Below, piece by piece: positions 18,224 through 26,985 of a DNA stretch of 64,000 nt. A program made the translations under genes and the position numbers. The stretch is from assembly GCF_014203395.1 (NCBI RefSeq), contig NZ_JACHIW010000001.1, positions 4,013,501-4,077,500 of the forward strand, in the 5' to 3' direction. Under the pieces are notes generated by a model. It worked only from the letters and a program-made list of their open reading frames with translations, was not told where the DNA came from and did no database searches. This DNA is from Saccharopolyspora phatthalungensis (GTDB lineage: Bacteria; Actinomycetota; Actinomycetes; Mycobacteriales; Pseudonocardiaceae). Every line of letters begins with the position of its first letter. Position 1 is the first letter of the stretch.

Positions 18224-20203
18224 TCAGAACGCGGTCACGTGGATGGTCGATCCGGGCTCGACCTTGCTGCCGGGCAGTGGTAGCTGACCCCAGATCATCA
18301 TGTTCGGGCGCTGGAAAAACGACTGGACGCTCAATTGCAGGCCGAGCGCGGCGACCTGCTGCTGCGCGTCCGCCACCCGGAGGCCGTTGAGGCTTGGCAC
18401 CTCGACCGCGTTAGACAGCACCACGCCGATCCGCGGCCGACCGACCAGCCGGACCTCGCTGCCGATGGCCGGATCGGTACTGATGACGTGGTCGCCAGCG
18501 ATGCTGGAGTCGAACTGGCGGCCCGCCTCGTAGGGCTCGAACCCGGCATTGCTCAGCGTGGCGAACGCGTCGTCGCGGCTCATTCCGCGTACGTCGGGCA
18601 CCTGTACCGGGGGCGGACCCTTGCTGACGACCAGGGTGACCTCGGCGCTGATGTTCAGTGGGGTGCCGGGGGCGGGGTTCACGCCGATGACCCGGCCTTC
18701 GGGCACCGTGCTGTGGTACTGGTCGCCGGACTCGTCGCGCTTGGGTTGCAGCTTGGCGTTGCGGATCGCGCTTTCGGCCTCGGCCACGGTGGTGCCCTGG
18801 GCGATCTCCGGGACCTTGGGCTTGCCCAGCGAGACCACGAGATCGACGGTGCCGCCGCTGCGCACCCGGGATCCTTCGCCCGGCGTGGAGCTGATCACCA
18901 CGCCTTCCGGGATCGTGTTGTCGTTCTCCCTGGTGACGTTGCCGCTCAGGCCGGCGCCTTCGAGCGCCTGCTGGGCGGCCGCTTCCGGCTCGCCGACGAC
19001 GCGCGGCACCTGAACGTAACTGCCGATGCCCAGCCAGTACGCAGTGCCGCCCACCAGCGCGGCCAGCACCAGAACCACGGCGGTCCACAGCGCCACGGTT
19101 CGCCTGCCGTGCCGGCGATCGCGATCGCGCCGCGGCTCGGCCGCGACGGCGGAAAAGTCCTGGGTGTGCTCGTCATCGGTGGCGGGCCGCGCCATCGCAC
19201 GAGTGCGCTGCGGGGCGACGGGCGTATCGCCGACGGCCGGGATCTGCTCGGTCGGCGGGTCCTCGGCCGCGGTCGCCATTTGCGTGGTGCGCTCCTCGGA
19301 CGCCGGGACCGATAGCGCCACCGGGGCGATGCCAAGCGCGGTGCGCACCCGCTGCAGTTCGTCGAGGAAAACCTCGGCGTTCTCGGGACGCTGTGCCGGA
19401 TCGCGACGCGTGGCGCGGACCACGAGGTCGTCAAGGGCTTGAGGGAGGTCCGGGACCAGCCCGCTCGGCGGCGGCACATCGTCGTTGACGTGCCGGTACG
19501 CGACCGACAGCGCGGTGTCGCCGACGTAGGGCGGGCGGCCGGTCAGCATCTCGTAGAGCACGATCCCGGCCGCGTAGACATCGGAGCGGGCGTCGGCGGC
19601 ACCGGTGGTCACCTGCTCCGGCGAGAGGTACGCGACGGTGCCCAGAATGATGCTGCCGCTGGTCGTGCCGGCTTCGGCGGCCGCCCGGACCAGCCCGAAG
19701 TCGGCGACCTTCACCGAACCGTCCGTGCCGATCAGCACGTTCTCCGGCTTGACGTCGCGGTGCACCATGCCGGCCTGGTGCGCGGCGGAAAGCGCCGAGA
19801 GCATCGGCGCCAGGACGCTCAGCGTCATCGCCAGCGGGAGGCGTCCCCCGCGGGCCATGATCAGGTCACGCAGCGTGCATCCCTCGACGAGCTGCATCAC
19901 CAGGAACACGTGGTCGCCGTCGGGGCCGCGGTCCACACCCTGGTCGTAGACGGCCACCACGTCGGGGTGGTGCAGCCGGGCCGCCGCGCGCGCCTCGCGT
20001 TCGAAGCGGTCCACGAACGACCTGTCGCCCGAGTACTGCGCGTCCATCACCTTGATCGCCACCGGTCGGTCCAGCCGGGTGTCCAGACCTCGGTACACCG
20101 CGGACATGCCGCCGCGCGCGATCAGCGAATCGACTCGGTACCGGCGTTCGAGCATGCCTCCGACGAGGCTCGCGCCGCGTCCGGAGCGTGTCTCAGGAGT
20201 CAT
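18224..20203 (-). CDS. pknL: Transmembrane Ser/Thr protein kinase with four PASTA domains (PknL/PknB type)
   Basis: The protein has 659 aa. The kinase domain (about 22-290) has Gly loop ARGGMSAVY, Lys51 in VAIKVMD, HRDVKPEN (148-155) and DFG at 168-170, so it should be active. A Thr/Glu-rich juxtamembrane region leads to one membrane helix at about 365-390. Outside follow four PASTA repeats, which in PknB-type kinases bind muropeptides or lipid II. M. tuberculosis PknL at this locus lacks PASTA repeats, so this is the fuller architecture. ATG 20203 is preferred over the frame's upstream extension. The divergent gene at 20375 encodes the homologue of Rv2175c, the known PknL substrate. Confidence 0.92.
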   Translation of the reverse strand: MTPETRSGRGASLVGGMLERRYRVDSLIARGGMSAVYRGLDTRLDRPVAIKVMDAQYSGDRSFVDRFEREARAAARLHHPDVVAVYDQGVDRGPDGDHVFLVMQLVEGCTLRDLIMARGGRLPLAMTLSVLAPMLSALSAAHQAGMVHRDVKPENVLIGTDGSVKVADFGLVRAAAEAGTTSGSIILGTVAYLSPEQVTTGAADARSDVYAAGIVLYEMLTGRPPYVGDTALSVAYRHVNDDVPPPSGLVPDLPQALDDLVVRATRRDPAQRPENAEVFLDELQRVRTALGIAPVALSVPASEERTTQMATAAEDPPTEQIPAVGDTPVAPQRTRAMARPATDDEHTQDFSAVAAEPRRDRDRRHGRRTVALWTAVVLVLAALVGGTAYWLGIGSYVQVPRVVGEPEAAAQQALEGAGLSGNVTRENDNTIPEGVVISSTPGEGSRVRSGGTVDLVVSLGKPKVPEIAQGTTVAEAESAIRNAKLQPKRDESGDQYHSTVPEGRVIGVNPAPGTPLNISAEVTLVVSKGPPPVQVPDVRGMSRDDAFATLSNAGFEPYEAGRQFDSSIAGDHVISTDPAIGSEVRLVGRPRIGVVLSNAVEVPSLNGLRVADAQQQVAALGLQLSVQSFFQRPNMMIWGQLPLPGSKVEPGSTIHVTAF

Positions 20204-20374
20204 TTTCCGCCAACCGCCGGGTAACCTTTCCAACCCGATTGTGGCAGGCCGTGCGGTTGGCGCCGGGAACACCTCCGTGCTCGGCCTCGGCAACGATCAC
20301 GATCATGATCGTAGGCCGAAGATTTCCCGAGCCAAGCACGGCATCGCGGTCGGTCATATGGCAAGGTGTGCAGC

Positions 20375-20740
20375 GTGAGTGCGATCCCTGCTGCCCCGGA
20401 TGTGCTCGCTCCCGATGTGGAGGTTGTTCCGCTGCCCGACGTCGCCGAGCGACTCGGTCAGCCAATCACCCGGGTGCACCAACTGATCCGTGATGGCCAT
20501 CTGCTCGCTCTGCGTAGGGGCGGCGTGCTGGGCGTGCCCAGTGCGTTCCTCACCGACACCGCCGTGGTGAAGGGGCTGGCGGGCACGATCACCCTGCTCC
20601 GGGATGCCGGCTACCACGAGGACGAGATCCTGCGGTGGCTGTTCACACCGGACGACTCGCTGCCCGGTACACCGATCGACGCCCTGCGCGGAGACCGCGG
20701 CCGTGAGGTGAAGCGAAGGGCCCAAGCGATGGGTTTCTGA
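20375..20740 (+). CDS. Rv2175c-type DNA-binding regulator, probable PknL substrate
   Basis: This 121-aa protein has a winged/MerR-like helix-turn-helix (PLPDVAERLGQPITRVHQLIRDGHL, about 18-42) and a conserved C-terminal domain ending in REVKRRAQAMGF, as in M. tuberculosis Rv2175c. That protein binds DNA and loses binding on phosphorylation of an N-terminal Thr by PknL. Here the N-terminal tail has no Thr before the HTH, so control by phosphorylation at that site is uncertain. GTG 20375 has AAGG 8 nt upstream; GTG 20366 is the alternative. Divergent from pknL. Confidence 0.88.
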   Translation: MSAIPAAPDVLAPDVEVVPLPDVAERLGQPITRVHQLIRDGHLLALRRGGVLGVPSAFLTDTAVVKGLAGTITLLRDAGYHEDEILRWLFTPDDSLPGTPIDALRGDRGREVKRRAQAMGF

Positions 20741-20897
20741 GGCCCCCGGGCTGACCTGCGCGGCTGGAGCCCGCTGCCGCTCACCCGGACTCCCGTCCGG
20801 TGTTCGGCGTTGGTGCCCCAGCCGTGGACCGCTTCGGCCGTATGAGTTGGTAGGACTCGATCAACCGCTGGTAGTTGCTCCGTACGAGGCGTGCGGG

Positions 20898-22361
20898 TCA
20901 GCCGGTGATGCGCTGTGCGGCGAGCTTGCCGGACAACAGAACCGGGGGAACGCCGACGCCGGGTGTTGTGCCGGATCCGGCGAGTACCGCGTTGGCCAGG
21001 CCGCGCACCAGGTTCCGCGGTCGGAAGGGGCCGGTTTGGGCGAAGGTGTGCGCGGCCGAGAACGGCGTGCCGGCCGCATGCCCCTGAGCCGCCCAGTCCA
21101 CCGGGGTGACCATCTGCTGCGCCTCGATCGCGGCTCCGAAGCCGGTGAAGCCGCGCCGCTCCAGCGTCCCCAGCAACTCGTCGCGGTAGGCCGAACCGAT
21201 CCGGCCCCAGTCGATCGGCCCGGTGCGCAGGTTCGGGCACGGCGCGAGCACGTAATGCAGCTCGCGATCGGCCGGCGCCAGCGTCGGATCGGTCGCCGTC
21301 GGCCGGGTGATCAGCAGCGACGGGTCGCTCATCAGCCTGCCGTCACGAATGATCTCGGCGAACGTGCCATGCCAGGCCGTGCCGAAGGAGATCGTGTGGT
21401 GCGCGTTGAACCAGCCGCGAGTGGTCCCGGCGTGCAGCACCACCGCCGATGGTGACCAGCGCAGACGTCGTCGCGGACGGTGCCCGAGAAGATCGTGCGC
21501 GACCGGCAGGTCGGGCGTGAGCACGAACGCGTCCGCGGCGATGCGGGAGCCATCGGACGTGCGCAGGGCGACGATCCGGTCGCCCCGCCGCTCCAGTTCG
21601 GTCACCTCGGCGTTGTAGTGGAATGTGACGCCCGCGCCTGCGGCGGCGTCGGCAAGCGCGGTCGGGACCGCATGCATGCCGCCGCGCGGGAACCAGACGC
21701 CGTTGACGGTGTCCATGTAGGAGATGACCGCGTATACGGCGAGCGCGCGACGCGGGTCCAGACCCGCGTACAGCGCTTGGAAGGAGAAGACCCGGCGCAA
21801 CCGCTCGTCGGCCAGGAACCGGCCGATCGCCGGGCCGAGACGGCCGAATCCGCCCAGCACCGCCAGCCGCGCCAACTCCGGGGACAGCAGGCCCAGCGGC
21901 GAGTCGAAGTTCGCGTCGATGAAGCGGTGCATCTCGGCCCGGTACACCTCGGCCAGCCAGCGCCGCAGCCGCCGGTATCCGGCCGCTTCCTCCGGCCCGG
22001 CGAACCGCCGCACCTCCTGTTCCATCGCGGCGGCGTCGGTGTGCACGTCGAGTACCGAGCCGTCGGCGAATCGCGCCTGGTAGGCCGGGTGCAGCGGGAT
22101 GAGGTCCAGGCGCTCGGCCAGCGATTCGCCGACCGCGCTCAGCGCTTCGTCGACCAGCTCGGGCATGGTCAGCACGGTCGGACCGGTGTCGATCCGGTAT
22201 CCGCCGAACACGTGCAACCCGGCCCGCCCGCCGGGCACTCCCGCGCGCTCGACCACCGTCACCCGTCGCCCGGTGCCCGCCAGGTGCAGGGCTGCGGCCA
22301 GCCCGGCCAGGCCCGCGCCGACGATCACGACGTGGTCGGTGCGACCGGTGACCGTGCGCAT
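20898..22361 (-). CDS. crtI: CrtI-like phytoene desaturase family FAD oxidoreductase
   Basis: This 487-aa enzyme has a dinucleotide-binding start, VIVGAGLAGLAAALHLAGTG, then ERAGVPGGRAG and IDTGPTVLTMPEL (CrtI signature). The C-terminal bacterial-type desaturase motif is less clear. CrtI enzymes desaturate phytoene to lycopene with FAD. Its ATG shares one base with the stop of the prenyl diphosphate synthase gene (TGATG), so the two are coupled, consistent with carotenoid synthesis. No phytoene synthase (crtB) is in the window, so the substrate may instead be another polyprenoid. Confidence 0.82.
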   Translation of the reverse strand: MRTVTGRTDHVVIVGAGLAGLAAALHLAGTGRRVTVVERAGVPGGRAGLHVFGGYRIDTGPTVLTMPELVDEALSAVGESLAERLDLIPLHPAYQARFADGSVLDVHTDAAAMEQEVRRFAGPEEAAGYRRLRRWLAEVYRAEMHRFIDANFDSPLGLLSPELARLAVLGGFGRLGPAIGRFLADERLRRVFSFQALYAGLDPRRALAVYAVISYMDTVNGVWFPRGGMHAVPTALADAAAGAGVTFHYNAEVTELERRGDRIVALRTSDGSRIAADAFVLTPDLPVAHDLLGHRPRRRLRWSPSAVVLHAGTTRGWFNAHHTISFGTAWHGTFAEIIRDGRLMSDPSLLITRPTATDPTLAPADRELHYVLAPCPNLRTGPIDWGRIGSAYRDELLGTLERRGFTGFGAAIEAQQMVTPVDWAAQGHAAGTPFSAAHTFAQTGPFRPRNLVRGLANAVLAGSGTTPGVGVPPVLLSGKLAAQRITG

Positions 22362-23488
22362 CAGTGACTGCGGTCGGTGACGGCGATCGCCAGCTCGGCC
22401 AGCCGCGACGAGGCCGGTTCGGCCAGCCGCGCTTCGTGCAGCGCACGCATCGCCGAATCGGTCAGTTCGGTGATCCGCTTCTCCACGGCCTCCACCGCAC
22501 CCAGCCGAGTGAGCACCTGCCGGGCCGCCTCGACGCGGCCCTCGTCCAGATCGGGAGCGCCGAGCACGTTGCGCAGCAGGTCCAGCGCGGCCTGGTCGGC
22601 CTGCTCACGGGCCGCCGCAAATGCCTCGGCGACCAGCACCGTCCGCTTGCCTTCGCGCAGGTCGTCCCCGGCGGGCTTGCCCGTCACCCCGGGGTCGCCG
22701 AAGACGCCGAGCAGGTCGTCGCGGAGCTGGAAGGCGACGCCGATCTCGGAGCCGAACCGGCGCAGCGCGTGCAGCGCGTCCGGATCGGCCCCAGCGGCCT
22801 CCGCGCCGAGCTCCAGCGGTCGCTGCACGGTGTAGGAGGCGGACTTGAGCTCGCAGACCCGCAGTGCGGCCTGCGGGGTCTCGTCGCCCCGGTACTGGCA
22901 GAGCACGTCGAGGTACTGGCCGGTGAGCACCTCGGTGCGCATCGCGCGCCACGGGCGCAGCGCGCGGGCCATCGACTCCGGCGCCATCCCCGCGCTGTGC
23001 AGCATGTCGTCGGCCCAGGCCAGCGCGAGGTCGCCGAGCAGCACCGCCGCGGCCAGCCCGAACTGGGTACTGTCGCCGGCGAATCCGGACTCCCGGTGGA
23101 TCCGCTCGAACTTGCGGTGCACGGTCGGGTTGCCTCGTCTGGTGTCCGACTCGTCGATCAGGTCGTCGTGCACCAGCGCGCAGGCCTGCAACAACTCGAG
23201 TGCGCTCGCCGCCTGCAGCATCGCCTTTGCCGCCGGCCCCTCGGCAGCCCCGCCGACAGCTCGCCAACCCCACCAGGCGAAGGTGGGCCGGATCCGTTTG
23301 CCGCCGCCGAGGACGAACCCGGCCAACTCCGCCACGGCGGACGCGATCGCCGGGTCGAGGTCGGCCGCGTCGGTGCGGCGGATCTGTAGGTACTCGGTCA
23401 GCGTCTGCTGGACCTGACCGGGGAGGTCGAGCTCCATTACGGCATTCTCGCCGCTGGCTGGCGTGATGGCCGGATCTGCTGCGGGCAT
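22361..23488 (-). CDS. idsA: Geranylgeranyl/polyprenyl diphosphate synthase (IdsA/CrtE family)
   Basis: The enzyme has 375 aa and condenses isopentenyl diphosphate onto allylic primers. The first Asp-rich motif is in VHDDLIDESDTRRG and the second in FQLRDDLLGVFGD; GGKRIRP binds diphosphate. Two Asp pairs in FARM of the DDxxD type are typical of GGPP synthases. ATG 23488 is chosen because GGAGG lies 8 nt upstream; a further upstream ATG at 23521 is less likely. Downstream coupling to crtI suggests supply of GGPP for carotenoids; orthologue position corresponds to Rv2173 (idsA2). Confidence 0.9.
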   Translation of the reverse strand: MPAADPAITPASGENAVMELDLPGQVQQTLTEYLQIRRTDAADLDPAIASAVAELAGFVLGGGKRIRPTFAWWGWRAVGGAAEGPAAKAMLQAASALELLQACALVHDDLIDESDTRRGNPTVHRKFERIHRESGFAGDSTQFGLAAAVLLGDLALAWADDMLHSAGMAPESMARALRPWRAMRTEVLTGQYLDVLCQYRGDETPQAALRVCELKSASYTVQRPLELGAEAAGADPDALHALRRFGSEIGVAFQLRDDLLGVFGDPGVTGKPAGDDLREGKRTVLVAEAFAAAREQADQAALDLLRNVLGAPDLDEGRVEAARQVLTRLGAVEAVEKRITELTDSAMRALHEARLAEPASSRLAELAIAVTDRSH

Positions 23489-23533
23489 GCCTCCATCCTC
23501 CGTGATGACGGCAAATGCCAACGGCCGGGGCCA

Positions 23534-23568
23534 TCCGGAGCGCTCCCAGTAACTGGGATGACTCCGGA
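23534..23568. promoter_or_regulatory. Nested 35-nt dyad between idsA and metF
   Basis: Two concentric inverted repeats share one centre at 23551: inner TCCCAGT/ACTGGGA (23544-23550, 23552-23558) and outer TCCGGAG/CTCCGGA (23534-23540, 23562-23568), separated by 3 nt on each side. The right arm lies where the metF -35 is expected. Most likely an operator for a dimeric repressor; a hairpin in the idsA leader is the alternative. Confidence 0.6.
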
Positions 23569-23585
23569 GCGTAGCCGATTGCTTT

Positions 23586-23591
23586 TATGCT
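23586..23591 (+). promoter_or_regulatory. -10 box of metF (leaderless)
   Basis: TATGCT ends 7 nt before ATG 23599. This also argues against the ATG at 23587, which overlaps the box. Confidence 0.55.
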
Positions 23592-23598
23592 GGTCCTC

Positions 23599-24468
23599 AT
23601 GACGGCGGTGGTGGATCGGTTGAACACCGAGAAGACGTCTTTCTCGGTGGAGTTCTTCCCACCCCGCGGTAACGACGAGGAGCGCATCCTCTGGCGGGCG
23701 GTGCGGGAGCTGGAACCGCTGGATCCCGCGTTCGTGTCGGTGACCTACGGGGCGGGCGGATCTAGCCGGGACCGCACCATCCGCACCACCGGGCGCATCG
23801 CGCAGGAGACCACCCTGACCCCGATGGCGCACCTGACGGCCGTGGATCACTCGGTCGCCGAACTGCGCAACGTGATCGGCTGGTATGCGGCGTCCGGGGT
23901 GCACAACGTGCTGGCTGTGCGCGGCGATCCACCAGGCGACCCGAACGGCGAATGGCTCCGACATCCCGAGGGGCTGACCTACGCCGAGGAGCTCGTCCGG
24001 CTGGTCCGGGAGCTCGGCGATTTCTGCGTTGGCGTCGCGGCATTCCCGCACGGGCATCCGCGCTCTGCGGACCTGGACATCGACGTGGACTACCTGGTGC
24101 GCAAGATCCACGCGGGTGCCGGGTTCGCCATCGCCCAGCTTTTCTTGGAGCCGGAGTACTTCCTGCGGCTGCGCGACCGGATGGCCGCCCGCGGCTGCGG
24201 CGTGCCGCTGTTGCCGGGCGTCATGCCGATCATCACGCCGCGGGTGCTGGGCAAGTTCAGCGAGCTCGCCGGGGTACCGGTGCCAAGCGAAGTGTCGGAG
24301 CAACTGCTGCCGCTGACCGACGATCCGGCGGGGTTCCGCTCGGCCGGCGTGGACCTCGTGACCCGGCTGTGCGAACGGCTGATCGCCGAGGGCGTACCGG
24401 CGCTGCACTTCTACACCCTCAACCGATCGAAGGCGACCCGCCAGGTGGTGGCCGACCTGGGCCTATGA
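23599..24468 (+). CDS. metF: Methylenetetrahydrofolate reductase (MetF)
   Basis: This 289-aa flavoprotein makes 5-methyltetrahydrofolate for methionine synthesis. FSVEFFPPRGNDEE, with catalytic Glu, opens the TIM barrel. SVTYGAGGSSRDRT, HLTAVDHS and LAVRGDPPGDP bind FAD and folate. The C-terminal segment VPALHFYTLNRS is typical. Start chosen from the -10 box at 23586. The nested dyad upstream is a candidate for regulation by methionine or folate status (inference). Matches the position of Rv2172c. Confidence 0.92.
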   Translation: MTAVVDRLNTEKTSFSVEFFPPRGNDEERILWRAVRELEPLDPAFVSVTYGAGGSSRDRTIRTTGRIAQETTLTPMAHLTAVDHSVAELRNVIGWYAASGVHNVLAVRGDPPGDPNGEWLRHPEGLTYAEELVRLVRELGDFCVGVAAFPHGHPRSADLDIDVDYLVRKIHAGAGFAIAQLFLEPEYFLRLRDRMAARGCGVPLLPGVMPIITPRVLGKFSELAGVPVPSEVSEQLLPLTDDPAGFRSAGVDLVTRLCERLIAEGVPALHFYTLNRSKATRQVVADLGL

Positions 24469-24503
24469 CCCGCGCGGCGGTTCCCACCAGGGTGATCATG
24501 CGG

Positions 24504-25172
24504 TTACACGTGCACGTCGGGGCGGTTGCGGACGTGCGTGCGGACCGCGAGCAAGCCCACCACGACGGCGGAAACGAGGGTGAGCACGCCGACCAGCAGC
24601 GCCCAGCCGACCCAGTCCATGCCGACGACGTTGGAGAACTGGTAGGTGGCCGACAGCTCGCTGACCTCGCCGGGCTGCAGCACCCAGGTAACCGTGCCGG
24701 CGCTTTCCGTGCCGTTGGTGTTGGTGATCTCGCCGGGCGCGCTGATCTTCAGCTCGACGCCGGAGCCGGTCTCGGCCAGCGGCGTCAGATCCGCGGCCCC
24801 CTCGAAGATCACCAGCGAGCCGGAGCGGGACAGGTGCAGCCGGTACCGGGAGTCCGACGGGCTCAGCGCCTTCGCGAGCCGCTCGACCTCCCGAAACTTC
24901 AGGTCGTGGAACGACAGGTGGGAACCGACGCGGCCGGCGTTGTTGTAGGGCGTGACCTGGACCCGGTCGGCCAGGTCACCCGGCGGCTGCAACCGGAACG
25001 GGACCTGGCCGTCGGCGGTCTGGGTGGACACCAGTAGCTCGCCCGACACCAGGTCCTCGCCGGTGATGTTCAGCGAGGCGTTGACGTGCAGGCACCCGCT
25101 GAGCAGCGTGCCGAGCACGCTGATCAGGACCAGCAGGAGCGCGGCGGGGCGGCGCGATGTCTTGGCCTTCAC
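24504..25172 (-). CDS. lppM: LppM-family lipoprotein
   Basis: The protein has 222 aa. Residues 1-31 form a lipoprotein signal ending in lipobox LLSGC, so the mature N-terminal Cys is lipidated outside the membrane. An extracytoplasmic beta-rich domain (about 32-180) follows, then one C-terminal membrane helix (about 191-212) and a short basic tail. LppM of M. tuberculosis (Rv2171) has this design and affects lipoglycan export and phagosome biology. GTG 25172 gives a normal signal peptide; the open frame upstream is not used. The nearby MptA-like gene fits a shared role in lipoglycans. Confidence 0.85.
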   Translation of the reverse strand: MKAKTSRRPAALLLVLISVLGTLLSGCLHVNASLNITGEDLVSGELLVSTQTADGQVPFRLQPPGDLADRVQVTPYNNAGRVGSHLSFHDLKFREVERLAKALSPSDSRYRLHLSRSGSLVIFEGAADLTPLAETGSGVELKISAPGEITNTNGTESAGTVTWVLQPGEVSELSATYQFSNVVGMDWVGWALLVGVLTLVSAVVVGLLAVRTHVRNRPDVHV

Positions 25173-25239
25173 CTCGGCGATCTTCCCATCTGGCAGCCTT
25201 TTCCGCCGACCACGACGTCTCCCTCGCCGTAGTGCGTAG

Positions 25240-25262
25240 TTGTCGTCGTGGCGCGATAGCGT
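25240..25262 (+). promoter_or_regulatory. Promoter of the DUF885 gene with RecA-NDp-like layout
   Basis: TTGTCGTCG (25240-25248), 8 nt, then TAGCGT (25257-25262), which ends 6 nt before ATG 25269. The 8-nt spacing and TTGTC...TANNNT match the PafBC-type promoter, but two bases of the upstream half differ (consensus TTGTCRGTG). The -10 alone supports a leaderless start. Confidence 0.4.
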
Positions 25263-25268
25263 GGCGGC

Positions 25269-26948
25269 ATGGGAGCAGACCGCAACGGCGTGCACGAGAT
25301 CAGCGACCGGTTCGTCGACGAGTTGGTCGCACTCGATCCGATCGCCGGCACGTATTTGGGCGTGCCGGGCCACGAAGAAGAGCTGACCGACTACTCGCCG
25401 GACGGGCATCGGTCACGCGCGGAGCTGGCCCGCCGCAGCCTGGCCGCGGTGCGGGCCGCCGAGCCTGCTGACGACTCGGAGCGCATCGCGCAGGCGGTCT
25501 TCGCGGAGCGGATCGGGCTCGATCTGGAGCTACACGAGATCGGCGCGGACATGTCGGCGCTGAACGTGATCGCCAGCCCGGCTCAGGAGCTCCGGCAGGT
25601 CTTCGACCTGATGCCGACCGACACCCCGGAGCAGTGGCGAAGCATCGCCCGGCGACTGTCGGCGATGCCGGAAGCCGTGCTGGGCCTGCGTGCCGGACTG
25701 CTGGCGGCGGCCGCGGACGGCAATGTGTCGGCGGCCCGGCAGGTCAGCAAGGTCGCCGAGCAGTGCGACACCTGGGCCGGACGGGGCGGGCAGTCGTTCT
25801 TCGCGGCGATGGTCGCGCGGGCCGACGATGTGGACGAATCGCTGCGTCGCGATCTCGACACCGCAGCCGAATCGGCCGCCGAAGCCTACGCCGCGCTGGC
25901 CGATTTCCTGCGCGGCGATCTGCTGCCGAAAGCCCCGGCGAAGGACGCCGTCGGCGAACAGCGCTACCGGTTGTGGTCGCGGTACTTCACCGGCGCCCGC
26001 CTCGACCTGCAAGAGGCGTACGAGTGGGGTTGGCGGGAGTTCTCCGGCATCGAGGCGGAGATGCGGCAGATCGCGAACCGGATCAAGCCGGGTGCGACGC
26101 TGGCCGAGGCCGCGGCGGCGCTGGACGCCGACCCCCGCTACCAGGTCCACGGGCAGGACCGGTTCCAGGAGTGGATGCAGCGGCTGTCCGACCAGGCGCT
26201 GCAGGACCTGCGCGGCACCCACTTCGAGATCCCGGATGCATTGATGCGGCTGGAGTGCCGAATCGCGCCGCCCGGCGGCGGCGTCGGCGCCTACTACACC
26301 GGCCCGACCGACGACTTCTCCCGGCCCGGCCGGATGTGGTGGTCGGTGCCCGCCGACCGGCAGGACTTCCCCACCTGGCGTGAAGTGTCCACTGTGTACC
26401 ACGAGGGGGTGCCCGGCCACCACCTGCAGGTCGCGACCGCGGTGCACGAGGCCCGTCGGCTCAACAAGTTCCAGCGGCTGGCCTGTTTCGTCTCCGGCCA
26501 CGGTGAAGGCTGGGCGTTGTACGCCGAACGCCTGATGCGCGAACTCGGCTACCTCGAAGACGACGGCGACCTGCTCGGCATGCTCAACGACCAGCTCTTC
26601 CGCGCGGCGCGCGTGGTGGTCGACATCGGGATGCACCTGGAGCTGGAGATCCCGGCGGGCACCGGTTTCCACGAGGGCGAGCGCTGGACCCCGGAGTTGG
26701 GCCTGGAATTCATGCTGAGCCGGACCATCACCGACCCGGCGCAGGTGCGCGACGAGATCGACCGCTACCTGGGCTGGCCGGGCCAGGCCCCGTCCTACAA
26801 GCTCGGTGAGCGCCTCTGGCGGGCGGCTCGCGACGAAGCCAAGCAGCGCCACGGCGCGGCCTTCGATGTGAAGGAATTCCACACGCAGGCCCTGCGGATG
26901 GGCGGCATGGGCCTGGACACCCTCCGCGAACAACTCGCTCTGCTGTGA
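25269..26948 (+). CDS. DUF885 family putative metallo-hydrolase
   Basis: This 559-aa cytoplasmic protein has no signal peptide. The family signature HEGVPGHHLQ appears at about 378-387, followed by SGHGEGWALYAERLM about 30 residues later. Together they supply His and Glu ligands as in M32-like/thermolysin-fold zinc peptidases, so a metallopeptidase is likely, though few members have been assayed. The C-terminus ends in MGGMGLDTLREQLALL, usual for the family. Start codon follows a -10 box (TAGCGT) by 6 nt. A hairpin follows the stop. Confidence 0.85.
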   Translation: MGADRNGVHEISDRFVDELVALDPIAGTYLGVPGHEEELTDYSPDGHRSRAELARRSLAAVRAAEPADDSERIAQAVFAERIGLDLELHEIGADMSALNVIASPAQELRQVFDLMPTDTPEQWRSIARRLSAMPEAVLGLRAGLLAAAADGNVSAARQVSKVAEQCDTWAGRGGQSFFAAMVARADDVDESLRRDLDTAAESAAEAYAALADFLRGDLLPKAPAKDAVGEQRYRLWSRYFTGARLDLQEAYEWGWREFSGIEAEMRQIANRIKPGATLAEAAAALDADPRYQVHGQDRFQEWMQRLSDQALQDLRGTHFEIPDALMRLECRIAPPGGGVGAYYTGPTDDFSRPGRMWWSVPADRQDFPTWREVSTVYHEGVPGHHLQVATAVHEARRLNKFQRLACFVSGHGEGWALYAERLMRELGYLEDDGDLLGMLNDQLFRAARVVVDIGMHLELEIPAGTGFHEGERWTPELGLEFMLSRTITDPAQVRDEIDRYLGWPGQAPSYKLGERLWRAARDEAKQRHGAAFDVKEFHTQALRMGGMGLDTLREQLALL

Positions 26949-26952
26949 TCAC

Positions 26953-26985
26953 CAGGTGGCGTGCCGCGCACGGGCGCGCCACCTG
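26953..26985 (+). terminator. Hairpin terminator after the DUF885 gene
   Basis: CAGGTGGCG (26953-26961) pairs with CGCCACCTG (26977-26985), starting 5 nt after the stop. The remaining stretch to 27213 shows no gene or clear signal. Confidence 0.6.
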
